Shown piece by piece: positions 13,610-26,306 of a stretch of DNA of 64,000 nt. A model generated the notes under the pieces. It worked only from the letters and a program-made list of their open reading frames with translations. It ran no database searches and was not told the DNA's origin. This stretch comes from Trogon surrucura (lineage: Eukaryota > Chordata > Aves > Trogoniformes > Trogonidae): NCBI GenBank assembly GCA_020746105.1, contig CM036618.1, forward strand, positions 3,612,501 through 3,676,500, given 5' to 3'. Numbering within the stretch: position 1 is the stretch's first letter; each line of letters opens with the position of its first letter. The position numbers were made by a program, and so were the translations under genes.

Positions 13610-13775
13610 TCTCGCACGCGTTTACTTAAGCCTCACAACACCCCTGTGAGGTAGGTAAATATTATTATACCCATGTACAGATGGGTAAACTAGTAGGCAC
13701 AGAAAGGTTAAATCACTTGCCCAAGGTTACACAGCAATTTCGTGGCAGAGCTGGGGTCGAAACCCGGGAGTACTG
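13610..13775 (+). mobile_element. MIR SINE remnant, well preserved
   Basis: A clear MIR 3' two-thirds: CCTCACAACACCCCTGTGAG, GTAGGTAAATATTATTATAC, ACAGATGGGTAAACTAG, AGAAAGGTTAAATCACTTGC, CCAAGGTTACACAGC, GTGGCAGAGCTGGG and GTCGAAACCCGGGAG. This is the best-preserved MIR in the window. It lies about 6.6 kb beyond the XKR6 stop. Confidence 0.95.
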
Positions 13776-13779
13776 TCAC

Positions 13780-16700
13780 CCAGAAATCTGCAAAGAGTTT
13801 TAAGACCGTGGCCACTTTCTACGCTCGCTGTAAAAGACCATCTGACAAACACGACGTTGCAAAAAATCCAAATAACTCCGCGTTATTACAAAGTGCCTGG
13901 TTTTCAAAACCTTGCTGCATCTGTCCCAGAGGTTTGGGGAGGGGCAACGTAAAGTTTATGCTCTCAAATAATTTTTTGTCTGCCTGCAATGCTTTGTTTA
14001 ATGGTGGGTTTTGCTTTGGCTCTTTTTTTTTTTTTTTCCAATTCTTTAATATACAACGGAAAAATATAGTCCAGATTATTTTATCGACGACATCATCAGT
14101 TGGGTTGTGTGTACATCTGAATATACAGCCAGGTCCAGATGGTTTATGCAGATTTATCTGAATTGTCACCAATTGCCTCCCTTCTCATCGGTGAAGAGCC
14201 AATGGAACATATGCAGCCATCCGCCACCGCATTTTCTCATTTTTCTCATTATCCTCCTGTCTGAGCTTCAAGTAAGGAAGAAGGGCTGAACACAGGCAAT
14301 ATCTAGCACAGCGAGAAGGCTCCCACCTTTCCTCGCATCACACCTCGACAGAAAAGAGTCACCACGCCGTGATTCCCAAGTTCAAACACAACAGAACAAT
14401 GAAATGATTCCGCGCACGCTCGTGGAGAAATCAGTGGATTGCCACAACCTCTGGCCGTACCCAAAGGTCTGGAAATGCATTCTGCACACAGTGAAAGGTT
14501 TGCCCACGTCTATTTGGGATAGCCTCAAATCTTCTCCTTCAAACCAGGCTGAGATTCTCTGCACCAGAATACACCTGAGCTCCAGGGAAAAATAAAACAA
14601 AAGCAATCGTCAACCTGGGGAAATTACCAACCCTAAAGCCCCAGGGCTTTAGACAACTGCCAAAATAACAACATGCAGGATTCAGCAAGCAAAGGGTTCG
14701 TAACGGAGTTCACATCCTCCCTGCTATCTAACACCAGCTACCTCAGCTTCTACGGGGATTGGCATAGACCTTATTTTGTTGTGGCTATTTGGGCTTTTGT
14801 TTTCTGCTTGGTTTTCTTTTTTTACGATTTTGTTTTTGTTGGTTTTCATGGGTTTTTTTTTTTTTTTTTTGCATGACCACATTCGATCTGAACAGAATCC
14901 AGAGAAAAACTAACCCAGTGAAAGAAGAAAATATTCTAGAAAAGCCTGTCTCCACAATTTTCCGTCGACTCCGGCAGCTTCCAAATTGTCCCTTGCCCAA
15001 GCTGCCCAGCAAGCAGGCACTAAAAGGTTTTGCAAATGCACAGTAGGAAGTTTTTTCCTTTTCAAAGCACCTCTGAGCTTCAATGAAATCACACTAGATG
15101 AACCTCAGACCACATTTTCTTCAGGAGGTTTAATCATGCCGGCAGGTAGGTGGGTGACCAGGTGTGTCATGCATTTCTGCGTAGGGACGAGGAGTAGGGA
15201 TAAATTGTGAAGTGAAACTTGTGCAAAAACGCGTGCAAAGAGCACAGGATGGCTGCTCTCTGGAAGTCGGTAGCAACTCTCCCCTTGGAGAGATCAGCCA
15301 GGGTTTAGCAGACCACTGGCTAAAGCTTAGAATTAATTCTGTCCTCTTTCATCTAGTCAGCTTTAAATAAAAATACATGCAAATGACGACTGACTTTTGG
15401 CAGGTGCAGAAGGACAGGATGAAGCAGACAATTAGCTCCAATCCAAAATACTGAAACTATACATATATATTTGCACTTGACATTGGTGGCTTGCCTGCAC
15501 TTTCCACTGGTAATTACACATTTGCTCCTCTTCCGCAGTTCAGGTTGGATATGCTGCGGATGAAAAATGCCGTGTGTGGGTGGCAAAGCATGACAAGGGC
15601 ATGGGCAGGGACCTTGTAATTACTGTATTTCCATTGTTGATTTGGTCTGGTCTGAATCATTCCTGTCTCCAAATCAGCTGCCTACAGATGTATAACGCTA
15701 CCCCACCAAGCATGCCAGACATCTGACATGGATGAAGGGATGGGTGGATGGGTTGACATCAGCACCATAAAAGCGACGCCGCTTGCAAAAATAACCTCAG
15801 CAAAAAAAAAAAAGAAGAAAGTGAGCTGAAATCAACCTTGTCCACTGCATCGAGCAGAAAACAGAAAAATGTCAGATCGGAGCTGATTTACTCCACCAAG
15901 TCCCGAATCCTGGTCTGTGGCACATAGTTCCATCGTTATGAGTAAATTAAGCACTGCCAGGATCCATTCTGGCCATGAAGCCAACCGACCAGTGCTGGCC
16001 ACATCCACACCGCTAAAAATGCCACCGATACAGAGTGGCCTCATCCAAACTGCTGACTGGGGATGGTCTCTGGCCAGCGTCAACGCCTGTGCAAGCTGTG
16101 CTCCAGCTCTTTGTGGTTTTTGGGGGTTTTTTTGATTGGATCAAAACCATGCCAGGGAGGATTTGAACAATATAAGAGTGGGGATGGTGGAGTCCTCATG
16201 GCCCAGCTCTGCCCTGGCGTGGCACAGTTGGCTGGTTTAGATGATCCTGGGGTGAATCCAGCAGCACAAATGCACCAGAGAAGTTGCCCACTGATCTTGT
16301 GAATAAAAATGGGCCCAACCTTCTCCGTGACAATTTGAAAAACTCCTCACGCAGTATCTTCTGGCAAGAAGGTGGGGCATGGTATAGCTAACCTAGCGGG
16401 GAGAAGGCAAGGAGTTAAAAATCAAGTGAAACCGAAGCAAGTCACTGACCCTCCTGCCAAAGTACGCATCAAAAAATCAAAGGGACTCGGGGCAAAAACA
16501 ACCCAGGAGGCGAGGACTAGACTCTTAGCATTGAGATTAGTACCAATAAAGAGCTGGGGGTAATTTTGCTTTCGGCTTGGCAGAAGGCGCTGTTTGGCAA
16601 CAAGATCACAGATGATCCCAAGAGGAAGTGGTCACCACACCAAACTGTCCACCACGAACTCGGCGGGTGCAGTGGTAGAGCACGTGCTTTACGTTAAGGC

Positions 16701-18369
16701 GGTAATGAAGTCCTTTGAAGAGCCAGAGCTCTTCAGGGTTGACACAGGCTCTCACTGGAAATCTTTTGCTAAATCAAGATGCCAGTGGATATCATTCAAA
16801 GAAAAGACTAATAGTGGAGGCAGCGAGTTTATGCAGCTAAGCGTAAAGAAACAGTCTTAACAACACAGTGGAGGCACCTGCCTTCGTTGTTATCCATCCC
16901 ACGAGCCACGAAGAAGGAGGACTTTGGAGCAGGGGTGTGTGAAGCCCTTAGTCAAGCTGGTTTGGCTGTGAGTAATTAGCACTGCATCGAGAGGTAAGGT
17001 CACTTCTAGAGTGTTTTGCCCCTCCGCTCCCGTAACGGGATGGAGGGGACGGCTGTTGGTTTGTTGGTCTGGAGCAAGGGTCCCGTTCCTGAGGGAAGGC
17101 AGGCTGCAGATGCTCACAAGAGGCAGCACCATAGGGTCTCCTCCTCGACTCCAGACAAGTGTGCCTCGGCTCGTTGACTCGCGTCGCCGTCCTGGTGCGA
17201 AGCGGCAGATTCCGGCTGTTCGGTGGGGCCAGGGAGTGGGTCACATCTCCAAACCAGACCTCAAGGTTGACGAATTTCGGGGAAGGGCACCTCCTCATGG
17301 TGCTTTCGAAAATGAGGGTGCTATCTCCTGGAGGAAAGGTTCCCGAGGAACAGCAGGCTTGTTTGTCATCCATTCCTTTCTCATGCTTATGCCAGCGAAA
17401 TGAAGATGCGTAGAGGAGAGCTCTCCACGCAAGGGCCAAGGAGAGTCTCGAGTCTCAGGGAGCTGGATCATCAGAGTAAATCTATACTAGTATTAAAGGT
17501 ACATTGAAAGAAAGTCCCTGGGAGAAGATATGCAGGCCTGTTGCTGGAAGATGGGCATCTCTGTGTTTTTACGACTCAGTAGCTGGGGATGGGCAAGTTC
17601 ACTTCACAAATTACCTCTTTTTTATGGAGACAACATATCCATTAGGGAAGAAACAGGGTGAGATGTTAGTAGGACACTTGAGGAGGGACTGGTTATGGGA
17701 CAATGGAGAAGGGAAATGAAAGCTTTTCACAAACATATATGTGTGTGTATATATATTTACGTGCACAGTGAACAAGTGACGGGGAATTTAGACAGGGGAT
17801 GGCAAGAAAAAAAAACACCTCCCTTTGCTTGAAAATGTGACCATCATATTGGTTGGAATCAGAGCCCAGAAACATTTGCCTGAAATGGAGTTTGACTGGG
17901 AATTACAGTACCAGTGACAATTTGGCTTCTTATAAACTTTGCCGTGTGTCTATAGTTTGGTGCGAACGAGCCCTGCCCTCCTTAAAAGGGACGGACACCA
18001 GTTAAAAGTTTTCTTTACAAAGCAAAATGAAACAACTGAAGAAACCCCAATGTTTACTCAGAACACTGCAAAGGGTCACTGATTGAAAAAAATGTTTCTC
18101 TTCAGGTATATTCAGGCGAAGAAAGCATTCAGCTTCTTTAAACTGTTATATAAAATTGGTACTAGTTTCTTTAAATGCTATCATAATTAAAAAAACCAAC
18201 CAATTCCTCAAATTAAAAAAAAAATCATAATAATAATTAAAAAATATCCCCCCCATGCTGATCTTCTCTTCAGACTAGGTCAGCATGGGAGTTTTGCACC
18301 CTAGACAGTTACAGTATTTCTGGAATAAAAAATTGCAATTACACACAGAAAATACTACAGCATTCACTT
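13780..18369. other. No gene recognised; distal 3' UTR or flank of XKR6
   Basis: Unique-looking DNA with poly-T tracts near 14023 and 14850 and a TA/TG stretch at about 17733-17758. A moderately CpG-rich section lies at about 17015-17420, where open frames overlap on both strands. No conserved protein is visible. Confidence 0.55.
16661..16745 (+). other. tRNA-Ala-like fragment (weak)
   Basis: GCAGTGGTAGAGCACGTGCT resembles the D-arm/A-box and anticodon stem of tRNA-Ala genes. About 55 bases on, GGGTTGACAC faintly resembles a B box. The acceptor stem and a T-arm do not pair convincingly. It could be a decayed tRNA or tRNA-derived SINE piece, or chance. Confidence 0.25.
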
Positions 18370-18494
18370 AAAAATATCTCATTTTGTTGTTGTTGCTTTG
18401 TTTTGTTTTGTTTTTTTCCCCTCCCAAGCAGAGGGATGGTGGGATTGAAAAGATGCCCTGAACCAGGAATAATCCTTTTAAAGGAGCAATACTC

Positions 18495-18780
18495 TCGAAA
18501 CGCAAAAAAGAAAGGGCGCTGGGTGGATGCGAAACCCGTGATTTAACTCGAAACAAAAGAGATTCCAGCACAGAAACAAAACCGGAGAGATGTGAATGTT
18601 CCGACACCGAGCGGGTTATTTGGAATTGTCAGGACGGCCACGCAAGCCTCGGCAGGCGACCGTCCAGGCTTTGCCATCATCGGAGGTGGCAGCATCTCCT
18701 TGCGGTGCGAAGGCTAAGCTAAACCACGACGCTCTCTCGCTACGCTCTCGATTTTTTCCTCTGGTGTTGCTTCTCGCCAT
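18495..18780. other. CpG-dense patch in XKR6 3' UTR or flank (distal)
   Basis: By eye there are about 27 CpG dinucleotides in this interval, for example in the clusters GGACGGCCACGC, CACGACGCTCTCTCGCTACG and GCGACCG. The flanks are AT-rich and nearly CpG-free. There is no splice or start context that suggests an exon. It may be an orphan CpG island or a conserved element. Confidence 0.55.
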
Positions 18781-18984
18781 GTACTTACAGTAGAGGGTGA
18801 CACGAGACAGTTTTTTTCTGTGGTGGTGGTTTTTTTGTGGTTTTTTTTTCCTTATCAGCAGTTCCCCACATGTACCGAGTTGAAGAATTCTCAGCTAAGT
18901 CACAACAACAACATCAACGAAAATACAAAGCACCAAATCATCTCGAGACGTGAGTCAGTTTTACAGGTTATTACCGTTTGAAGA

Positions 18985-19082
18985 AGTTTGTTGGTTGGTT
19001 GTTTTGTTGTTGTTTGTTGGTTGGTTTTTTTTTTGTCTGTTTGTCTTGTTGTTTTTTTTTTTGTGGATTTTTTTTTTTTTTT
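18985..19082. repeat. T/G-rich low-complexity tract
   Basis: Runs of TTGGTTGG, TTGTTG and T(9-12) fill this interval. On the XKR6 strand it is an A/C-rich stretch of AACC and AAC units. Similar T-rich tracts (A-rich on the gene strand) lie at about 4290-4440, 4870-4995, 14780-14872, 19785-19960, 20030-20062 and 20245-20268. Confidence 0.85.
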
Positions 19083-19449
19083 AAATCCCGGTTTTCATGT
19101 TTTGCTTTCCTTAAAAACAAAACAGAACAAAAATCAAAACCCCCAAAAAAACCCCCCAAAAGATGGAACGAAGGATGCTTTACAATCACTTTAAGGCTCG
19201 CACTGAATGAGACATGACAGGTCTTACACGAGATTACAAATAATACATGGATGCCTTTCACAGCCTTAAAATGATCCAGTAGGTCAAATTATTTTGCCAG
19301 TCACTGATCAAGTATTGTGCCTTTAAATTGACTCGCTTTTTGCTACTATGCTGAGTTTTATTATTACTGAAAATAGTTATTAGCTATGTGTAAATGTACT
19401 TTAGCGTAACGTTTTTGGTCTGTAATTTCAAGGGCTGCGGATCTCTTTG

Positions 19450-19712
19450 TTTTCCAGAAATCTGGGCTCGGACGGGCGTTATTTACCCAACCGAGGACAG
19501 CGGCGCTTTAGCACGCGCGGCTGTCGGGAACAAGATCGGGTTCGGTATTTTCAGATGGATTTGGGGCAAACCAGCCATTGCGCACGGCTCGTTTACGCGA
19601 GAAGAAAACTGTTACGTGGTGGGATCACGTCTGTAACACGGCTTGGTCAAGGCTTCGTAGGCTTGGCCAAACGGTGTCACAAACGCGCTGCCAAATCGAG
19701 CTACAGACCTGA
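19450..19712. other. CpG-dense patch in XKR6 3' UTR (proximal)
   Basis: About 25 CpGs were counted by eye, including AGCACGCGCGGC, TTACGCGAG and AAACGCGCTG, within a surrounding sequence of poly-T and AT-rich DNA. It begins about 670 bases downstream of the XKR6 stop. Plus-strand open frames of 80 and 92 codons here have no recognisable protein features and probably just reflect the base composition. Confidence 0.55.
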
Positions 19713-20380
19713 TTTTTGTCTTTGAGCTGTTGGAAAAATCCAACTCCATTGAGGGGGGTCTTGGCTTTGCTTGCTTATCTTTAGACATTTATTTTTTTTC
19801 TGCTGAATCCAATAAGAGTAACGAGATTTTATTTTTCCATACATTTCTCTCTTTTTGTTGTTGTTGTTCTTTTTTTTACTTTTTTTTTTTTTTTAATTGC
19901 AAGGTTTGTATTTTAGTTGGTTGGTTGTTTTTGTTTTTGTTTTTCCTGGCATATAATCATCAAAGAGTTTTGCATGAGAAAGGTGACAGTACTTAATGAA
20001 ACTCAGCACCTAAGGGCATAAGGCAGTTGTAGGTTTGTTTGTTTGTTTTTTTTTTTTTTATTTTTCAATCAGCACCAATCCCATAAATAATGTTCTACAC
20101 TTGGTGTACGGTATAAAACTGATGTGGAGATGCCTCCTTCTCCACCTGTGAATCCTAGGTGTGGAAGTTGAAATACTGTTTCTTGTGTGTAAAAAACAAA
20201 AGGAAAGTTTTTCTTTTTGTTTTTACTTACAAAACATAGAGAATATCTTTTTCTTTTTTTTTTTTTTATACATACAGCAACCAGAAAGAAAGCTTATCTG
20301 AAGGTTTGTGTTTGTTTCATGATCTGTGTTTACCGTAAACAAAAATAAGGTCCCCTCTTTTACTTTTGCTTTAAGGAGCT

Positions 20381-21376
<996 letters not shown>

Positions 21377-24300
21377 GACAGGAGCTTTGGTTGAAAACAT
21401 CATCTGCTCGCTAAATTACTGATTCGGGAGCAGGCTCGGTAGCCCCGAGGTTCAACTCACGTCAGGTTGTCCTTAAAGTCTGGAGGAGAGAAATACAGAA
21501 ATATCAGTGCGGGAATTGGAAACGCTGCTGTATTCAGGGAATCTCTGACACAGCGCATCGTGCCTATCTTCATGAACCGTCGGCTTCGCCACCCCACCCC
21601 AGCTCTTCTCGCCTTGCAGAGAACAGCCTCTGCCCTCATCCTGATTAGATCCACACTTGAGAGTTTGAAATCTAGATCCAATCTGAACGCTGCAGCCCGA
21701 GTATGAAGGCTACTTTCCATAGAAAGGCGTCTGTCTTGGGAGTGCACCACGGCAAGAGCAAGACATCTACATTCCTTATAAGCGCATGGGTCTTTTCTGT
21801 TCTAAAGTACTTCTATACAACCAATATTCACATTGAAATATGCTCAGTTCTGCCTTAATCAAGAACCCCCTATTTGCATTCACCTTTAGGAAAAATAGGC
21901 GGCTGGTCAGTTTTTTGTCACTCTGTGGTCCCATGCAGATGTATATATAAATGTAGGGAACATCAAGACTCACCAATACCCTTCAGACGGTCCCAAACCA
22001 AAGAATCTGATCCCTCCAGCAACTACCCTGCCCTATTTCCAGGACGGACTGAAGACCTATAATGGAGGTAGTTTATCTCCAGCCCCATCTCCTGGATGGA
22101 CCACAGGTCCAAACCTCAGTTATATCTCCATCCCAGTCTCATTCTGCTCCTAGTGGGACCCCCTAAAGAGATTTTGGATACAACCCATCTCCTTGCCTTG
22201 TCTGGGACCTCTGAGGGAGGCATTACCAGCATGAAGCTCTGCCCAGTGCACTAGATCCTATGGTACTGCTCCCATCAGTGAGGGCATTGCCTGCACTGGG
22301 GTCCCCCTCAGCTCCCAATCCATCCCTGGCATGGCAAAGGAAACCCTTGACATTCCAAAGGGGCTTGATCTTATTTCCCATATCAACCAACACTTACAGT
22401 ATTTACACTATTTATTTATTTGCTCCAAAGGGTAAAATAGTGCCCCATTGCACTTCGGGAGCTTTAAAAAAGATGATATCATTGATTACTGCAAGGGTAA
22501 ATCGAAGAACTCATTGACCAAAGCATCATAATAAAAACTAATCGACAGATTCCTGGGAAAAGAAAAGGCTGTTGTCATCTTACTCCCTCGCTCCCACTGC
22601 TGCTCACTGGACAACTGCTCTGCATGTGAGGGAACAGAAGATGGACTAAGATCTATGTTGGGGAAGCTCAGTAATTTGGTAGCTATAGTTCGATTCTGCA
22701 ACACGCTGGAAGATACATTGAGTTCTTTTTTGTTTTTACTACTTTAAGAAGCTGCAGCTTCCCAGGATTAAAGAGCTAAAATGTCTGAAAACTCTGAATT
22801 TCTTCTGTTTTCTTCTCACTTTTCCCTCTGTCCACGAGGACCTGGCTCTCATGGGGATGGAAAGAAGATCGGCTGGCTCTTCAGACCTCACTTTAGAAGC
22901 TTTATCTTCTTCTTGAGGAGCCCACCCCACAGTACAATAGGGCTAAATTCTCCCCCTTCCAGGCTAGCCACGTCTAGAAGAGCTGTGATGGAGATGATGC
23001 CCACCAAGGATGACAGACCTCCACCTCCGTCCTTCATTGAAATGCTCCCAGCCTGCAGGCCCACCAAAACTACACCTTTCCATCAGCTTTCAAGTCTCTC
23101 TCTGAACACCTTGCCTTTAGGCTCACACATGCGTTAGCATTTCAGATGGAATTTTAAAAAACAACAAACCACGAGATGAGAAGATCGGAAGCCTTGCCAA
23201 AGAGGGAAGCTTTAGGCCACCACAGTTTTCCCCAAGTCCTCTCCAAGAAACACTTGGAGGCTCTAGTGGATGGAAACTTCTGGGAGTGAATAGCCTCAGC
23301 CCCAGACAGATGCAGATTCGATTTATTTTTAACCTACCAGATGTGTTACATTTTTGGTAGATGAAATTAACAGTTTTGGAAGGCTGAGCAATGCCCCACA
23401 ATTCTTAAAGGTAAGTGATGCTGTAAGTGCTGTTTGTTGCAGTACCTCCTAGCTATTTGGTTTAAAAACTTCCCATGATTAGCAGAAAAAAACCCCAACA
23501 AGTCATGTATTGTCTTATTTTAGTGCTGTTGTACTAGAAAACTGTACATTAGATGTACCTGCACACTGAAACTCAAGCAGCGCCAACCCACAAGAGACAG
23601 ATGTGTCACACCGGCTTAGAAATATTTCTGTTGGGCTCATTTGTTCTAGAGTAGAGAGAGGAATAAAACACACCAGAAACAAAACCCCAGTATACACATA
23701 AAGGCTTTTCTCACTGTAACGTTTTCCGTGCAGAAACCTACACTAATCACAGGCTTCGCTGCAAATTGCACTGAGCTGGCTGAGGGGACGTGCGTTGAGT
23801 CACTGCCGGTGCACGCTACCCTGCCTGCTGACAGTCATCTGAACATCTCCCCGAGTCACCAGAGAGAGGCAGACACCCCCAGAAAGTGATTCACCCTGTC
23901 CTAAGATCCGTGTGTGGGACAGGGAGGGGTTGACTCATGCTCCCGAAGTGTCTGACTCCATCCCTTGCCGGGGACTCGCGAGCGGCAGCAGTCAGGCGGG
24001 ATGAGTCCTACCCTTACAAAACAGTTCGCTGCCTCCTCGTTTGCACTAAGATCTGACAGGTGGTGGTGAGGGGCGGGTGGTGTGAAGCATCTCTAGACGT
24101 TCTGACATATTCCTGCCGTTGTTTCAAAGTTCACGGCCGTGTGGGGAATGCATCCTAGTGATGAGCAGGATCAGGACCTGGGTGGCAGGGAGTGTGATCA
24201 GTAGGTGGACGTGAACAGGAACTGTGGGGCAATACAAAGACTTCTCCAGTACTTCTGTGTTCTGCCACAGAAATTATTCCCTGGCTATTTCCTACAGACT

Positions 24301-25068
24301 TCAGTGACAAAGCATGCCTTGGCTTTTGTCATCTTGAGCTTCTCGTTCCCATCTTTCCCCGTTACTTCTAGCCTGCGACATGTTCATACAATGGAAAATT
24401 GTCACAGACTGTGCCATAAACTGCTCCTTTCTTTTCCAACTCTCCAGACCTTATTTCTAAGCAACTCTAGAGACCTCTAACCGTAACTACAACAAAAAGT
24501 TCTGGTAAGTTGGATCACGTGGGAAGCAGTTTTTTTCATATTCATTTTGACTTTTGCACATGGTGACTGACGCACCTTCATCTAGCATGAGTGGGTTTCA
24601 CCTCCCTCCCAAGGTTTGTTTATCAAAGGGCTGAGTGAGGGGTTGGTTTAATACTGAAGTCACTTAAAAAAAACCCAACCCGCTCCCACTCCTCCCACTC
24701 TGTGCTTAGCCTCGGGAGGGGAAAACACCTGCAACATCTCTGTGGGCGTTCTCAAGCCAGGAGGACATTAGCTACCATGGGAGATCTGTGGGATCTGTAT
24801 CCCTCCTGCCCTTAACATGTCAGACTGGCATAGATGTGGGTTATCTTCAAACTCTCTGCATCGGGCTGTACCTCAGCCCTTGAACTCCTGCTAGGAAGCA
24901 GTAAGTGACTCACAGGCTGTAGTCAGCACCACTGGGAAGTCAAGCCCAGGCATCCTGAATGACACATCACAAGAATTAGTCCTCCAGGTCCCTTTAGTAA
25001 TGTGCCCTGAAGTCCTTACTGCGAGACATTTCCTAACCTACATTCATCACAGCGAGGCACAGCTCTCT

Positions 25069-25155
25069 AATGTCCCCATGTGACAGATGAAGCACTAAGA
25101 TTTGAAGGATTTACCCAATGTCTCACAAAAAATCCACGTTAAAGCAGGGAACAGA
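25069..25155 (+). mobile_element. MIR SINE remnant, truncated by adjacent CR1
   Basis: TGTCCCCATGTGACAGATGA, AGCACTAAGATTTGAAGGAT, TTACCCAATGTCTCACA and AAAGCAGGGAACAGATC follow the MIR 3' half in order. A CR1 copy begins about 25 bases later. Confidence 0.7.
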
Positions 25156-25179
25156 TCTTCACATCACAATGAACCTTGC

Positions 25180-25812
25180 CAAGGCACTGCCCTTGTAGCC
25201 AAGAGGCCAGTGGGATCCTGAGGGGCACTAAGAAAAGTGTGTCCAGCAGGGCTGGGGAGGTTCTCCTCCCCCTCTGCATTGCCCTGGTGAGATCACACCT
25301 GGAATACTGTGTCCAGTTTGGGGCTCCCCAGTTCCAGAGAGACAGGGACCTACTGGAGAGATTCCAAGGGAGAGCTACGAGGGTGATCAAGGGACTGAAC
25401 ATCTCTGCTGTGAAGAGAGACTGAGAGACCTGGGGCTGTTCAGCCTTGAAAGGAGACGGCTGAGAGGGGACCTTATTAACGTATAGAAATATCTGAGGGG
25501 TGGGTGTCAAGAGGAAGGTGCCAGTCTCTTTCCAGTGGTGCCCAGCAACAGAACAAGAAATAATGGGTTTAAGTTAGAACAGAGGAAATTCCACCTCAAC
25601 AGGAGGAGAAATTTCTTCCCTGTGTGGGTGCCGGAGCCTTGGCCCAGGCTGCCCAGAGAGGGTGTGGAGTCTCCTGCTCTGGAGACTTTCAAACCCACCT
25701 GGATGCGTTCCTGTGTGGCTGCCCTGGGTGATCCTGCTCTGGTAGGGGGTTGGACTGGGTGATCTCTAGAGGTCCCTTCCAACCCCCAACATTCTATGAT
25801 TCTATGATTCTC
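25180..25812 (+). mobile_element. CR1 LINE, 3' end (about 630 bases)
   Basis: The copy carries the end of the reverse-transcriptase ORF (peptide words LVRSHLEYCVQFGAPQ and RDLLERFQGRATRVIKGL), then the CR1 3' region (TTCTTCCCTGTGTGGGTGCC, GGTCCCTTCCAACCCCCAAC). It ends with ATTCTATG repeats. Frameshifts and stops make it a dead copy. It is antisense to XKR6. Confidence 0.96.
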
Positions 25813-26260
25813 TGACTTCAGACAGGATTCACCTCCTACTGTAGAGACTCATCTCAGGGTGTCCATGGGTAAGTGACGTCTCTTACTTTAGTTGATGGAG
25901 AATTGAAACTTAGTGCAACTATCACACAGGGGGATCCAACAACATTCAAGATGCTCTAGGATATTCCAGACCTCCATTTGGAGCTAGCAGATGTGACAAA
26001 CTTGCAAACAGAAGACAAGAATATTTTTGAGCTGGGAGCTGGGGCAAGGCAGGGTACTCAGGGCATCTCAAAGGACATTAGGCAAAATTCAAACAAACTG
26101 TTTCCTTAGTCATTACAGCCGGCGGAGGCAGAGCTGTAGAAAGGACAATTTTTAGACCCCGTTTGCTGTATTGCCTATATCTCCATTGAATGCAAGGGGA
26201 GCTTGGACACCCTCATCATGTGGAGACACCTCCATCAAGTATAGTGATGATGGGGTTGAT

Positions 26261-26306
26261 GATGGCGTTGATTGAGAGTATTTGATGGCGTTGATTGAGA
26301 GTATTT
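26261..26306. repeat. 23-base tandem duplication
   Basis: GATGGCGTTGATTGAGAGTA plus TTT occurs twice head to tail, immediately before the start of CR1-coding sequence. Confidence 0.9.

Larger units (their letters stand above)
18370..20380 (-). other. XKR6: Probable XKR6 3' UTR, distal end undetermined
   Basis: Sequence directly downstream of the TAA stop on the minus strand must begin the 3' UTR. Its end cannot be fixed without RNA data. Canonical AATAAA hexamers on the gene strand occur at 20057-20062, 19828-19833, 19788-19793 and 19357-19362, but none has an obvious GU-rich element that would single it out. The UTR could extend well below 18370. The segment alternates A-rich homopolymer stretches (T-rich as given) with two CpG-dense patches. 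Confidence 0.6.
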
